This document shows, in pieces, positions 26,407 through 35,809 of a stretch of DNA of 64,000 bases (its first letter is position 1; every line of letters starts with the position of its first letter). The notes under the pieces were generated by a model. It did no database searches. It saw only the letters and a list, made by a program, of their open reading frames with translations, and was not told the DNA's origin. Location of the stretch: assembly GCF_034350045.1 (NCBI RefSeq), contig NZ_CP133781.1, forward strand, positions 2,448,001 to 2,512,000. The letters run 5' to 3'. Origin of the DNA: Pseudomonas sp. CCI4.2 (GTDB lineage Bacteria; Pseudomonadota; Gammaproteobacteria; Pseudomonadales; Pseudomonadaceae). The position numbers were made by a program, and so were the translations under genes.

Positions 26407-27624
26407 ATGTCAGTTACTGCAACCTCCACCCAGCCTGCGCCTGATCATCGTGCAGAGTTTTTGAGCCTGCTCGACACCAGTCTGTCGCAAAACTCGTTTA
26501 TCAAGCTGGTGCTGGCCAAGTACGTCGGCGCTGAGGCGGAGTTGCAGCGGATTATCATCAAGCTGACGATGATCAGAGAGCTGCCGCATTTATCGTTCGT
26601 CTATCGCTACAAAACCCGCGACATCACCAAAAATTTCTTGCTCGCCGAAGGCGTTGACCTGATCGCCGGGTTGCTGCCCGACACGTTCAAAAACGCGCAC
26701 TTATTATCGCTCACCGATGAAGTGCAGCTGGAATACAGCAAAAAAGGCAAAAGCACGCTGTTCAAAAGCAAGGCCCAGCAAGAGCGTGAAGCGCCGTCAG
26801 TTGAGCATGATCGGGAGAAGAAGCGCTACTTGGAATTAAGCCGGCCGTTTCTGACGGATCTGGGCGTGACCAATAAACAGCATGAGCTGATTCCGGCCAT
26901 GTCGCGCAAATGGAAGCAGATCAACAAGTTCATCGAGGTGTTTTCCCACGCCTTGAGTTCATCGCCGCTGGCGCTTGATCAGCCAATCAAGGTCGCGGAT
27001 TTCGGCTCGGGTAAAGGCTATTTGACCTTCGCCATCCACGATTATCTGCGCAATACCTTGCAGGCCGAAGGTCAGGTGACCGGCGTCGAGTTGCGCGAAG
27101 ACATGGTGACGTTGTGCAACACCGCCGCCGAACGCCTGGAGCATCCGGGACTGGTGTTCCAGCATGGCGATGTACGCAGCGTGGCGCCCAGCGCGCTGGA
27201 TGTAATGATCGCTTTGCACGCATGTGACACTGCCACCGATTATGCGATCCACATGGGCATTCGCTCCGGGGCGTCGATCATCATGTGTTCGCCGTGCTGC
27301 CATAAGCAGATTCGCTTGCAGATCCAGAGCCCGACGTTGCTGCGGCCAATGCTGCAATACGGTTTGCACATGGGGCAGCAGGCGGAAATGGTCACTGACA
27401 GCTTGCGCGCCTTGCTCCTTGAAGCCTGTGGCTACGAGACCAAAGTGTTCGAGTTCATTTCGCTGGAGCACACCAACAAGAACAAAATGATCCTCGCGGT
27501 CAAGCGCGCCGAGCCGCTAAAGCATCCCGAGTTGTTGGCGAAGATTCAGGAGCTGAAAACGTTCTACGGTATTCAGGAACACTGCCTGGAAACCTTGCTC
27601 CAGGCAGACGGCTACATCAGCTGA
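26407..27624 (+). CDS. Class I SAM-dependent methyltransferase
   Basis: A 405-residue protein. Residues about 1-150 are an uncharacterised helical region with a basic stretch (KKGKSTLFKSKAQQ). The Rossmann methyltransferase fold follows, with the SAM-binding motif VADFGSGKGYLTFAIHDYL near residues 193-212, the acidic residue of motif II in VTGVELREDM, and a Cys-rich MCSPCCHKQI segment at about 297-306. Substrate unknown; the Methyltransf_32-type family includes RNA-linked members but none is implied. Converges on the exporter gene with a single base between stops. Confidence 0.82.
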   Translation: MSVTATSTQPAPDHRAEFLSLLDTSLSQNSFIKLVLAKYVGAEAELQRIIIKLTMIRELPHLSFVYRYKTRDITKNFLLAEGVDLIAGLLPDTFKNAHLLSLTDEVQLEYSKKGKSTLFKSKAQQEREAPSVEHDREKKRYLELSRPFLTDLGVTNKQHELIPAMSRKWKQINKFIEVFSHALSSSPLALDQPIKVADFGSGKGYLTFAIHDYLRNTLQAEGQVTGVELREDMVTLCNTAAERLEHPGLVFQHGDVRSVAPSALDVMIALHACDTATDYAIHMGIRSGASIIMCSPCCHKQIRLQIQSPTLLRPMLQYGLHMGQQAEMVTDSLRALLLEACGYETKVFEFISLEHTNKNKMILAVKRAEPLKHPELLAKIQELKTFYGIQEHCLETLLQADGYIS

Positions 27625-27625
27625 T

Positions 27626-28516
27626 TCAGATGCGGATCGCTTTGGGCGCAATGACGGTGGTCTTGCGCCCGAGCATCACGGTGCCGATTACCCCGGCCGC
27701 GAACAGCCAGGTGATGGGCTCGATGTGTTCACCGAAGAACAGCGCCGAAAAGGCGATGGTGAAGAAGATCTGCAACAGTTGAACCTGACTCACCCGCGAA
27801 ATACCGCCCTTGGCAAGGCCCGCGTACCACGCGAAAAAACCGATGAATTGCGAGAAGATCGTCACGTAACCGAACGCCCACCAGGTGCCGGTCGATATCG
27901 GCCCTTGATGCTGCAGCGCGAGATAAATCACCGGGCCTGCCAGCAGCGGCGCGGACAACACCAGCGCCCAACAAATGACCTGCCAGCCGCCCATGTCCTT
28001 GGCCAATCGGCCGCCTTCGGCATAACCCAGCCCGCCGACGGCAATCGCTGCCAACATCCATAGATCGCCTGCCTGGATGGATCCGGCGCCGCTGATCAAC
28101 GCATAACTCAACACCAACGCACTGCCCAGCGCAGCACAGGCCCAAAAAGCTTTTGAAGGGCGTTCATGGGACAACCACGCCGCGTAAATCGCCACGATTA
28201 GGGGTTGTAGGCCATTTACCAATGCGCCGTGGGAAGCGGGCAGCGTTTTCATGGCCCAAGCGGACAACACCGGGAAGCCAATGATGACCCCGAGGCTCAC
28301 TAGGCACAGGCCTTTGACTTGCGCCCAGGTCGGCCAATGTTCGCGACGGATCAGCAATAGCAATGCCGCAGGAATCGCCGCCAGCAGCGCGCGGCCCAAA
28401 CCGTTGAGAAGAGGATTAACTTCGTGGACCACGATGCGGGTCATGGGCAGTGTCAGGCTGAAAATAATCACCCCGACCAGGCCCAGGGCCATGCCGGTGT
28501 TTTCGCGTGAGGACAT
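27626..28516 (-). CDS. EamA/DMT-family inner-membrane transporter
   Basis: A 296-residue protein with ten predicted membrane helices in two homologous halves, typical of the drug/metabolite transporter superfamily (EamA). GLGRALLAAIPAALLLLIRR and the repeat ending FTIAFSALFFGEHIEP are characteristic. It probably exports an amino acid or related metabolite; the substrate cannot be deduced. An ATG at 28516 with AAGG upstream is chosen; the frame is open to 28561. Confidence 0.85.
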   Translation of the reverse strand: MSSRENTGMALGLVGVIIFSLTLPMTRIVVHEVNPLLNGLGRALLAAIPAALLLLIRREHWPTWAQVKGLCLVSLGVIIGFPVLSAWAMKTLPASHGALVNGLQPLIVAIYAAWLSHERPSKAFWACAALGSALVLSYALISGAGSIQAGDLWMLAAIAVGGLGYAEGGRLAKDMGGWQVICWALVLSAPLLAGPVIYLALQHQGPISTGTWWAFGYVTIFSQFIGFFAWYAGLAKGGISRVSQVQLLQIFFTIAFSALFFGEHIEPITWLFAAGVIGTVMLGRKTTVIAPKAIRI

Positions 28517-28643
28517 GATAAAACGCGCCTTGTTATTGGAGTTATAGACAGAGGCGACCATCTAGCCACAAACCCAAGGCGAACGCCCTCACAGCTATCG
28601 AGAGTTTTATCCGTACAGTTTGGCGCAGGGGCGAAACGAAAAA

Positions 28644-29690
28644 TCAGTGCCGTGAAGCGCTGGGTTTCGGCGAGGGCAGGGGCGTGTTCAATCCCTTGAT
28701 CGACACAGATAACGCAGGATCGCCCAGCGGATGGGTCTTGGCGTCATAGAACTTCAGCGTCACGTCTGGCCCGGTAAACAGGCTGCTGTAGTGGCGCTTC
28801 TGTTGCTGAATAAAACCTTGGCTGCGTGGTGCGATGGAGAAGGCGATGGTCTTGGGGGCCGCCAGCTTGATCGCATGAACGATGTGCGCGTCTTGCTGGC
28901 CCAGCGCGTGGCCAAAAACGCACAGCGCTTCTTTAGGGGACGCCAGTTGCGCGTGGCAGAAACTCAGGTAATCAGTGTGCCGGATCATTTTCACTTTGTT
29001 CGCGCTGCTGTCTTCACTGATGAAAATCGGCACGTCGTCCAGCGCGTTGATGGCAAAACTGCCGAGCAGGGTGCTTTCCGATGACAGCAACTTGCGCACG
29101 CTGCCATCCAGGTTCTTCACTAAATGCAGCCCGCCGTGCAGGTAAAGCATGCGGGTGGTGTCCGAGATGGACTGCGTACGGTCGAAGGTCGCGTCATCGC
29201 CAAACAGGTCGTTGAATTTTTCGGGCGACTGCATCACCGCCCAAAAGCACAACAAATCGTAGTTGGTGGAAAACACATTCCGGTACTGGCTGAGTTCCTG
29301 ATTGATTCGCAGCAGCGATTGTTCATTCACCAAACGCCATGGAATGTGGACTGAACGCACGGCGTGGATCAACGCTTCTTTGATGGCGAAGTAGCGGTTG
29401 CGCGGCGACGACGAACTGATGGTCAGCGCCGCGTTAACCCGCATGGCGGTTTTCAACGCGCTTAAGACCGGCTCGAAGTTACGAGTGTCTAGGGCGTTAA
29501 ACACGGCGAGTTCGGTGTGGCTCAGGGGTTTGTTGCGGGTGGTCTCGGACTCTTCGAAGAGCGAGAAGTAAGAAAAATTCTTCCAGACCGCCACGCTCGC
29601 ACCGTTGCCGACCAGCAGATCGGAAAACAGAGTAGTCGTTCGCAGCTCATTCCAGTCTGCAAGCTCAGCGTCAAAATCCGTGAATTCCAT
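28644..29690 (-). CDS. DUF4917 protein with SIR2-like fold signatures
   Basis: A 348-residue cytosolic protein. Motifs in order look like a divergent SIR2 (sirtuin-type NAD-binding) core: LLVGNGAS (about 25-32, like the GAG.S loop), VFSTNYDLL (about 140, with the conserved Asn and Asp), MLYLHGG (about 185, with the catalytic-type His), and [14 protein letters not shown] (about 258, like G.S..D..I). SIR2-like proteins of this kind act as NADases in several phage-defence systems, but many DUF4917 genes are unstudied. It is a lone gene with no defence partner nearby, so a defence role is only a possibility. Confidence 0.72.
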   Translation of the reverse strand: MEFTDFDAELADWNELRTTTLFSDLLVGNGASVAVWKNFSYFSLFEESETTRNKPLSHTELAVFNALDTRNFEPVLSALKTAMRVNAALTISSSSPRNRYFAIKEALIHAVRSVHIPWRLVNEQSLLRINQELSQYRNVFSTNYDLLCFWAVMQSPEKFNDLFGDDATFDRTQSISDTTRMLYLHGGLHLVKNLDGSVRKLLSSESTLLGSFAINALDDVPIFISEDSSANKVKMIRHTDYLSFCHAQLASPKEALCVFGHALGQQDAHIVHAIKLAAPKTIAFSIAPRSQGFIQQQKRHYSSLFTGPDVTLKFYDAKTHPLGDPALSVSIKGLNTPLPSPKPSASRH

Positions 29691-29867
29691 AGTCTCTGTT
29701 CGTCGCCATCTAGTCGGGAAAGTTCAGCGGCGCGACTTTATCACGCCAAGCACTCAAGACCGGACCGCTATTGCGCCAGATCAATATCGACGCCCGATAA
29801 TCGGAAGATGCTGCAAGCATTCGCCCGGCCGGATGCACCGGCTGGGTTTCTGTGCAGAGGATTTTCC

Positions 29868-31016
29868 ATGAGCAGTACGTTCTTCATCCCCGCCGTGAAC
29901 ATCATGGGTATTGGCTGTATGGCGGAAGCGATGACCGCCATCCACAATTTCGGTTTTCGCAAAGCATTGATCGTCACCGATGCGGGTCTCGCCAAGGCTG
30001 GCGTGGCAGATACCATCGTCGGGTTGTTGGCCGCGCAAGACATTGACGCCCTAGTGTTTGATGGCGCACAGCCCAATCCCACGGTCGGCAATGTCGAAAC
30101 AGGCCTGGCGATGCTAAAAGGCAGCGGCTGCGATTTCGTGGTTTCCCTGGGCGGCGGCTCACCCCATGACTGCGCCAAAGGCATCGCCCTTTGCGCAACC
30201 AACGGCGGGCACATCAGTGATTACGAAGGCGTTGATCGGTCGACCAAGCCGCAAATGCCGGTGGTCGCTATCAATACCACGGCAGGTACGGCCAGTGAGA
30301 TGACTCGGTTTTGCATCATCACCGACGAGAAGCGCCACATCAAAATGGCCATCGTCGACCGTAACGTCACGCCGGTGCTATCGGTTAACGACCCAGCGCT
30401 GATGGTGGCGATGCCCAAAGGCCTGACGGCGGCGACCGGTATGGACGCCCTGACCCACGCGATTGAAGCCTACGTTTCAACGGCCGCGACCCCGATTACC
30501 GACGCTTGTGCCTTGAAAGCCATTTCGCTGATCGCCAATAACCTGCGTAAGGCAGTGGCCGATGGCAGCGACATGAAAGCCCGGGAAAACATGGCCTACG
30601 CGCAGTTCCTTGCCGGTATGGCGTTCAACAATGCGTCCCTCGGTTATGTCCATGCCATGGCGCACCAGTTGGGCGGCTTTTACAACCTGCCGCATGGCGT
30701 GTGCAACGCGGTGCTGCTGCCCCACGTTGAGAGCTTCAATGCCAGCGTTTGCGCTGCTCGCTTGACCGAAATTGCCCACGTCATGGGTGCAGACACCCGC
30801 GGTTTGGCCCCGGAAGACGGCAGCCGTGCCGCCATTGCTGCGATTCGTAAACTGTCCACTGACGTTGATATTCCTGCGGGCCTCAAGGAGTTGGGGGTCA
30901 AGGAAAATGATATTCCGACCCTCGCGGCCAATGCCCTGAAAGACGCGTGCGGTTTTACCAACCCGCGTCCGGCGGACCAGTTGCAAATCGAAGCGATCTT
31001 TCGCAGCGCCCTTTAA
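29868..31016 (+). CDS. yiaY: Iron-containing alcohol dehydrogenase, YiaY/ErcA type
   Basis: A 382-residue group III alcohol dehydrogenase, nearly co-linear with E. coli YiaY. NAD-binding [11 protein letters not shown] (about 95-105) and the metal ligands in [15 protein letters not shown] and [20 protein letters not shown], then HG, are all present. It interconverts a primary alcohol and aldehyde with NAD. In Pseudomonas the ErcA homologues are linked to ethanol oxidation control, but no partners of that system are here. The start is fixed by AGAGGA six bases upstream. The following small gene begins 21 bases after the stop, likely one operon. Confidence 0.9.
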   Translation: MSSTFFIPAVNIMGIGCMAEAMTAIHNFGFRKALIVTDAGLAKAGVADTIVGLLAAQDIDALVFDGAQPNPTVGNVETGLAMLKGSGCDFVVSLGGGSPHDCAKGIALCATNGGHISDYEGVDRSTKPQMPVVAINTTAGTASEMTRFCIITDEKRHIKMAIVDRNVTPVLSVNDPALMVAMPKGLTAATGMDALTHAIEAYVSTAATPITDACALKAISLIANNLRKAVADGSDMKARENMAYAQFLAGMAFNNASLGYVHAMAHQLGGFYNLPHGVCNAVLLPHVESFNASVCAARLTEIAHVMGADTRGLAPEDGSRAAIAAIRKLSTDVDIPAGLKELGVKENDIPTLAANALKDACGFTNPRPADQLQIEAIFRSAL

Positions 31017-31037
31017 TTCTTTTTTCGGAGGCTAACC

Positions 31038-31376
31038 ATGAGCATCACTTCCAGCACCATCTGCGACGCGGCGGACCTGCTTAAAGGCTTCGTTGGCTAT
31101 CACCATAAGGCGAACCGCTACATCGTCCGTTTCAGTGAAGATTCGTTTGGCATGGACGTCGCTGATGACAGCATTACGCCCACCAACGAGTTCGTGTGGC
31201 GCAGCGGCGACGGACAATTGATGACCCTGAAACGTGAGTCGGTGCAGTTGCTGCTGGAGCAGAACATCGACGACCGATTGAACATCACGGAACCCTTGCG
31301 CCTATACGTGCGGCGGGTAGACCTGCCGGAGATAACGGCTATGCGGCAACTAAAACGTACTGATTACGCCGCTTAA
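31038..31376 (+). CDS. Conserved small protein of unknown function, downstream of yiaY
   Basis: A 112-residue soluble protein beginning MSITSSTICDAADLLKGFVG, with a GGAGG-type ribosome site (CGGAGG) just before the start. No signal peptide, helix bundle or catalytic motif stands out; the composition is mixed with a basic C-terminus (MRQLKRTDYAA). The close spacing to the dehydrogenase suggests co-expression. Function not known. Confidence 0.6.
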   Translation: MSITSSTICDAADLLKGFVGYHHKANRYIVRFSEDSFGMDVADDSITPTNEFVWRSGDGQLMTLKRESVQLLLEQNIDDRLNITEPLRLYVRRVDLPEITAMRQLKRTDYAA

Positions 31377-31391
31377 ATGTTCTAGCAAGAC

Positions 31392-31414
31392 GGGGCAGTT
31401 ATCGCCGCTGCCCC
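31392..31414 (+). terminator. Hairpin after the yiaY operon
   Basis: GGGGCAG (31392-31398) and CTGCCCC (31408-31414) form a perfect stem with a nine-base loop, 15 bases after the stop. There is no T-run, so it is a weak or factor-assisted terminator at most. Confidence 0.45.
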
Positions 31415-31449
31415 CTCCGATTCGCAAAGCTTCTCAACGCCTTGATATA

Positions 31450-31576
31450 CGAAGAAACCCTGAGTCTCGTTGGTGCGCCGCGCGCTGTTTTAACGCACTA
31501 GAAGGCGTGACGCGTTGAACCCCCAACTTCCTTAGAGTGGACTCTGCACTGATATTAGTGTCCGGGGTTTCTTTCG
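31450..31576 (+). ncRNA. Candidate structured leader RNA upstream of tsx
   Basis: A nested set of stems in the 390-base gap before tsx. P1: CGAAGAAACCC (31450-31460) with GGGTTTCTTTCG (31565-31576), 11 pairs with one bulge. P2: GAGTC (31462-31466) with GACTC (31540-31544). P3: GTTGG (31469-31473) with CCAAC (31523-31527). A further hairpin, CACT-GATATT-AGTG, lies at 31547-31560 between P2 and P1. The layout of a closed multi-branch domain followed by a terminator before the gene resembles a riboswitch. No known aptamer was recognised; inference only. Confidence 0.4.
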
Positions 31577-31708
31577 TTCTTGACCAAGTGGTTAAGTAAT
31601 CTACGGGCTCCAGCGTCATCCAGCGCTTCTTTAGTCCGGCAATTCTTCTCGGATTTTTCATTTTGTGAACAGTCGCGCTCGGTATTGGCGCGGTTCCTGC
31701 TTTATTCG

Positions 31709-31737
31709 AAAAAGCTGACTATTTGGTCGGCTTTTTT
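31709..31737 (+). terminator. Terminator-like hairpin in the tsx leader
   Basis: AAGCTGAC (31712-31719) pairs with GTCGGCTT (31726-31733) including one G-U pair, followed by a T-run, and ends about 32 bases before the tsx start. It could be an attenuator under control of the upstream structured region, or the end of an upstream small transcript. Confidence 0.65.
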
Positions 31738-31768
31738 CTGGGCATGGCGCCTCATTGGGAAGCAGTTA

Positions 31769-32554
31769 ATGACACGTATTTTCTCTGGTTTATTGCTTGC
31801 CGGCGGGCTTATTGCTGGGGGCCAAGCCACTGCTGGCGATCTGCTTCAATGGCAGAACAACAGCCTGACCTATTTGTATGGCGGGAATTTCGCGGTTAAT
31901 CCGGAGATTCAGCAAACGTTCACGTTCGAGCACGCGGACAGCTGGAAATACGGTGATAACTTCATCTTCGTCGACAAGATTTTCTACAACGGAAAAAAAG
32001 ACAGCAACGTCGGGCACAGCACGTATTACGGTGAAATAACCCCGCGCTTGTCCTTCGGCAAAATCCTCGACAAAAAACTCGAGTTCGGTCCGATCAAGGA
32101 CGTTCTGCTCGCCATGACCTACGAGTTCGGTGAAGGGGATGTCGACGCCTACTTGATCGGCCCAGGGTTTGACTTGGCGGTGCCTGGTTTCGATTACTTT
32201 CAACTGAACTTCTATCAGCGTCATACCGACGGCGGTCGTCCAGGCAACAACCTCTGGCAGGTCACGCCGGTGTGGGGCTACACCTTGCCGGTCGGTCGGT
32301 CGGATATCTTGTTCGATGGCTATATAGACTGGGTGGTCGACAACGCCAAAAACGACCGTGGTGAATACCACGCCAACCTGCACGTCAATCCGCAGATCAA
32401 ATACGACTTGGGCAAAGCGCTGCACTGGGGTGAGAAACAACTCTACGTCGGTATCGAATACGACTACTGGAAAAACAAATACGGGATCGAAAACACCTCC
32501 AATTTTGATACCGACCAAAACACCGCAAGTCTGTTGGTCAAAGTGCATTTCTAA
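31769..32554 (+). CDS. Tsx-family nucleoside-binding outer-membrane channel
   Basis: A 261-residue outer-membrane protein with signal peptide (MTRIFSGLLLAGGLIAGGQA, cut near ATA). The mature part has the alternating pattern of a 12-strand barrel and ends in a C-terminal Phe (SLLVKVHF), the usual insertion signal. DLLQWQNNSLTYLYGGNF and YGEITPRLSFGKIL are Tsx-like. It lets nucleosides cross the outer membrane. GGGAAG lies upstream of the ATG. It is followed 59 bases later by a purine permease, consistent with a purine/nucleoside scavenging unit. Confidence 0.87.
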   Translation: MTRIFSGLLLAGGLIAGGQATAGDLLQWQNNSLTYLYGGNFAVNPEIQQTFTFEHADSWKYGDNFIFVDKIFYNGKKDSNVGHSTYYGEITPRLSFGKILDKKLEFGPIKDVLLAMTYEFGEGDVDAYLIGPGFDLAVPGFDYFQLNFYQRHTDGGRPGNNLWQVTPVWGYTLPVGRSDILFDGYIDWVVDNAKNDRGEYHANLHVNPQIKYDLGKALHWGEKQLYVGIEYDYWKNKYGIENTSNFDTDQNTASLLVKVHF

Positions 32555-32613
32555 TTCTAAAAACGAGTCAGCTGAATCTAACTGACGGTGCTGAATGCGC
32601 CACGGGGAGCAAC

Positions 32614-33909
32614 ATGCTGGAAAGACTGTTCCAACTAAACATTCATAACACCACCGTGCGTACCGAAATCCTCGCGGGCGTCACCACGTTCCTGGCGATG
32701 GCCTACATCCTGTTCGTCAACCCGAGCATCCTCGGCGACACCGGCATGGACAAAGGCGCGGTCTTCGTCGCGACCTGCCTTGCCGCTGCCATCGGCTCGG
32801 CCATCATGGGCTTCATCGCCAACTACCCGATCGCCCTCGCACCGGGCATGGGCCTTAACGCCTTCTTTACCTACACCGTGGTTCTGCACATGGGCCACAC
32901 CTGGCAAGTAGCGCTGGGCGCGGTGTTTATCTCGGCGGTGATGTTTTTCATCCTGTCGATTTTCAAGATTCGCGAATGGATCATCAACAGCATCCCGCTG
33001 CCGCTACGCTCGGCCATTGCGGCAGGCATTGGCTTGTTCCTGGCGCTGATCGCCCTGAAAAACGCCGGCGTCGTGGTGGCGGATCAAGCCACCTTCGTCG
33101 GCTTGGGCGACTTGGCCAAACCGGGACCGATTCTCGCCACCCTCGGCTTTTTCCTGATTGTGGCGCTGGAAGCCCTGCGGGTGAAAGGCGCGGTGTTGAT
33201 CGGGATTCTGGCGGTAACGATTGTGTCCATCATCTTCCACTTCTCGCCGTTTGGTGGCGTGATGTCGATGCCGCCGTCCCTGGCCCCGACCTTCTTGCAA
33301 CTGGACATCAGGGGCGCGTTGGACATCGGCTTGTTCAGCGTGATTTTCTCGTTCTTGTTCGTTGATTTGTTCGACAACTCCGGCACCTTGATCGGCGTCG
33401 CCAAACGCGCCGGGTTGATGGGCAAAGACGGCTACATGCCGAAAATGGGCCGCGCGTTGGTGGCTGACAGTACCGCCGCCATGGTCGGTTCGCTGCTGGG
33501 CACTTCGACCACCACCAGCTACATCGAATCCGCAGCGGGCGTCAGCGCCGGTGGCCGTACCGGTCTGACTGCCATTGTCGTGGCGATTCTGTTTCTGCTG
33601 GCGCTGTTCTTCGCCCCGTTGGCTGGCAGCGTTCCGGCCTACGCCACCGCCCCGGCGCTGATGTTCGTTGGCGTGTTGATGATGTCCGGCCTGGCTGAAG
33701 TCGAGTGGGACGACATCACCATTGCGGCTCCGGTAGCGATCACCGCACTGGCCATGCCGTTCACCTTCTCCATCGCCAACGGCATCGCCCTGGGGTTTAT
33801 CTCTTGGACTGCGATTAAGTTGATGTCTGGAAAAGCGCGGGAATTGAATCCGGCGCTGGTGATCCTTTCAATATTGTTTGTGATCAAGTTGGGTTGGTTT
33901 AGCGCTTAA
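32614..33909 (+). CDS. NCS2-family purine permease (AzgA/GhxP type)
   Basis: A 431-residue inner-membrane permease with about 13-14 helices. The family signature NAFFTYTVV after APGMGL, the segment FLFVDLFDNSGTLIGVAKRA, and GTSTTTSYIESAAGVSAGGR are diagnostic of the AzgA-type NCS2 carriers of adenine, guanine and hypoxanthine. GGGGAG lies seven bases before the ATG. It acts with the Tsx channel upstream. Which purine it prefers cannot be told. A GGACCGC/GCGGTCC hairpin at 33941-33958 follows. Confidence 0.9.
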   Translation: MLERLFQLNIHNTTVRTEILAGVTTFLAMAYILFVNPSILGDTGMDKGAVFVATCLAAAIGSAIMGFIANYPIALAPGMGLNAFFTYTVVLHMGHTWQVALGAVFISAVMFFILSIFKIREWIINSIPLPLRSAIAAGIGLFLALIALKNAGVVVADQATFVGLGDLAKPGPILATLGFFLIVALEALRVKGAVLIGILAVTIVSIIFHFSPFGGVMSMPPSLAPTFLQLDIRGALDIGLFSVIFSFLFVDLFDNSGTLIGVAKRAGLMGKDGYMPKMGRALVADSTAAMVGSLLGTSTTTSYIESAAGVSAGGRTGLTAIVVAILFLLALFFAPLAGSVPAYATAPALMFVGVLMMSGLAEVEWDDITIAAPVAITALAMPFTFSIANGIALGFISWTAIKLMSGKARELNPALVILSILFVIKLGWFSA

Positions 33910-33940
33910 TTAATAATCGAACAAGTCGGAGAACAAGAGT

Positions 33941-33958
33941 GGACCGCCAATGCGGTCC
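33941..33958. repeat. Inverted repeat between the purine permease and copD
   Basis: GGACCGC and GCGGTCC, loop CAAT. It lies between converging genes and may help end transcription, although no T-run follows on either strand. It also marks the approximate left edge of the copper island. Confidence 0.45.
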
Positions 33959-34026
33959 AGAATGTTCGGAGACGATGCATAGGCGGTGGGGTTACACAGC
34001 ACTTATGCGTCATACTCCGAGTCTGA

Positions 34027-34971
34027 TTACCCAGCCGCAGCTGACATGTCCACCTCGGGGCTTAAGGTTCCTAGCCAAGCCACGAGGGCTACAATGACTA
34101 CCGCGATGGAGAGCTCCAAGGTCATGCTGCGTCGCAACGCAGTGACGGCAATTGCGCAGTGTCCTTCCTTAATGGATCGCTCTAATAATGGACTCAAATG
34201 AAAACGATTAAGGGATGCCAATACAAGCATTCCTGCAAACAGTAGGGTCTTCAAACTTAGAAGTACGCCATAAGTGCTGAACATAACTTGGTCTAAGGTA
34301 GGCCCGACTATGAAAAGGTAGTTCACTGTTCCGGACAACCCTATGGTGATTACGATCAGCGCCCCAGCTGACTCGAACCCGGTCAGGGCTCTTGCCAGAA
34401 TTCGTACCTCCTGTTCGCCTTTAAGCATCCTCGCTCGCAGCAGTAAAGCGAATCCAGCGAGAGCACCTAACCAGCCACCTGCTGCCCAAAGGTGAAAAAT
34501 ATCGCTGGTGAAATGCATATAACGACGACTGCCCTCATCCATAGCGCCGTGTCCAGTCCACGCAAGAGTAGCAAGGGCGACAGCGCTCAATATCGTCACC
34601 GACCATAAACTTGGCGTCGGAAAGCGTTTGTTCAGAGTGGCGGCTATGCACGCCAGTACAAGGGCTGTTATTCGGACCATCCACGTAAGCCCAACATCTG
34701 TCCCCATCAGTACCATTTGAAAAATGTGATGATGAAGTTCCATAAAATCTGAAACCCCACTCATCATCTTCGCAAGTAATAACATTGCGAAAAATGATAG
34801 GGCTAAGGCCGTCAATGCGGCACCAAAAAGCAGCGACTCAAAATTAATAACAGCGCCGGACACCCTCTCTTTGGCCCTCAGGCTATACAGGCCAAACGTT
34901 GCCAGGCCGAACAGCAGCATAAGGTCCATATAAAGAGCGAAGCGAAGGGCTATGTTGATTGAGTCGCTCAT
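34027..34971 (-). CDS. copD: Copper resistance membrane protein CopD
   Basis: A 314-residue inner-membrane protein with about eight helices and the CopD/PcoD arrangement, including [13 protein letters not shown] and [22 protein letters not shown], which hold the conserved metal-binding histidines. CopD is thought to move copper across the inner membrane, working with periplasmic CopC. Its ATG at 34971 follows the copC stop by three bases. Codon choice is visibly less GC-biased than in the flanking chromosomal genes, in line with an acquired island. Confidence 0.88.
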   Translation of the reverse strand: MSDSINIALRFALYMDLMLLFGLATFGLYSLRAKERVSGAVINFESLLFGAALTALALSFFAMLLLAKMMSGVSDFMELHHHIFQMVLMGTDVGLTWMVRITALVLACIAATLNKRFPTPSLWSVTILSAVALATLAWTGHGAMDEGSRRYMHFTSDIFHLWAAGGWLGALAGFALLLRARMLKGEQEVRILARALTGFESAGALIVITIGLSGTVNYLFIVGPTLDQVMFSTYGVLLSLKTLLFAGMLVLASLNRFHLSPLLERSIKEGHCAIAVTALRRSMTLELSIAVVIVALVAWLGTLSPEVDMSAAAG

Positions 34972-34974
34972 GGA

Positions 34975-35358
34975 TCATTTCACTTTGAAAGAAAAATTGC
35001 CTGTCATGGGGTGAGTGTCTGAAGAGACCGCTCGCCACTCGACTTTATAAGACCCCGAGGAGAGTGGAGAGGCGGGCTTGATGACCATCGTTTTCGGATC
35101 ATCGCTGCCTGATATAGTCGCCTTAATACCCATGGGTGAATTAGGCATGCCAGGCATGTCTGTCATTATCAGTTTCGCTCCCGAAAACTGAGTAGTGAGA
35201 TTTTCCGAGAAATGCAGCTCGATCTTGGCAGGCGCCACGGAGTTCGAACCGTCCGCAGGATTTGAAGTGATTAACTTTGGATGCGCTTGGGCGGCAGCGC
35301 TCAAGAGTAATCCGGTAGTAAGTGCAGCCGCTAAAGTTGTAGTTTTAAACAATGACAT
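34975..35358 (-). CDS. copC: Periplasmic copper chaperone CopC
   Basis: A 127-residue precursor with signal peptide cut at AQA, leaving a mature N-terminal His (HPKLITSNPADGS). The Cu(II) site is completed by the D.H of SSDTHPMTGNF near the C-terminus. A Met-containing loop (MTDMPGMPNSPMG) supplies the Cu(I) site. It is a cupredoxin-like beta barrel that carries copper in the periplasm and hands it to CopD, encoded next. No CopR-type box was found in front of this operon. Confidence 0.92.
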   Translation of the reverse strand: MSLFKTTTLAAALTTGLLLSAAAQAHPKLITSNPADGSNSVAPAKIELHFSENLTTQFSGAKLIMTDMPGMPNSPMGIKATISGSDDPKTMVIKPASPLSSGSYKVEWRAVSSDTHPMTGNFSFKVK

Positions 35359-35809
35359 GCAAGACTCCTCGCAGCATATGCTGTCGATTCGAAGTTTGGA
35401 GGGCGATCTAGATTTTAATTTATCGATTCAGGTTAAAAACGACATGCGGATAACAAGTGCCTGCTGCGTTACGTAAGTACTGACTCGGGCATAGATTAAA
35501 TATTCTCGCGTGCTAGAGCTGGGACACGATGCCACATGACAGCAGGTCGGTCGATTACAATTCAGTAAGCTTTGTGCCTGTTCTTGTGTTCAGCTCTGAA
35601 GATGGTTTAAGTCATTTTCATTTCCACTTTCACCACCGCTTATCCGTTGGATCAGTGGGAGGTTCCCCGTGCAAATGCTACCTAACCAACAGTCAAGTCC
35701 CGTCGGTTCCTCAAATTAATGGGTGAGCGCGCTCACTTCCGACCCAAGCAATTTTTCAGGTTGTTCGAGTTGGCAGTGCATGCGCTTAGGGCTTTAGAGT
35801 CGGGCTTGA
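35359..35809. other. Gene-free stretch between copC and the multicopper oxidase
   Basis: 450 bases with no convincing gene. A 65-codon plus-strand frame at 35529-35726 contains a SHFHFHFHHR run, but has only a weak GGGA ribosome site and no signal peptide, so I do not call it. The copC promoter should lie in the first 150 bases. Confidence 0.5.

Noticed and set aside
31575..31650. tRNA-like D-arm sequence (CCAAGTGGTTAAGTAATCTA)
   Set aside because: No T-arm, anticodon arm or acceptor stem follows, so it is not a tRNA.
31434..31661. 75-codon minus-strand frame in the tsx leader
   Set aside because: Basic, low-complexity translation with no ribosome site; overlaps the stem-forming region.
33961..34026. 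Possible att site at the left edge of the copper island
   Set aside because: No stretch matching the 3' end of tRNA-Gly could be found there by eye.
35529..35726. 65-codon frame with a SHFHFHFHHR run inside the copper island
   Set aside because: Tempting as a metal binder, but no signal peptide, weak ribosome site and no operon context.
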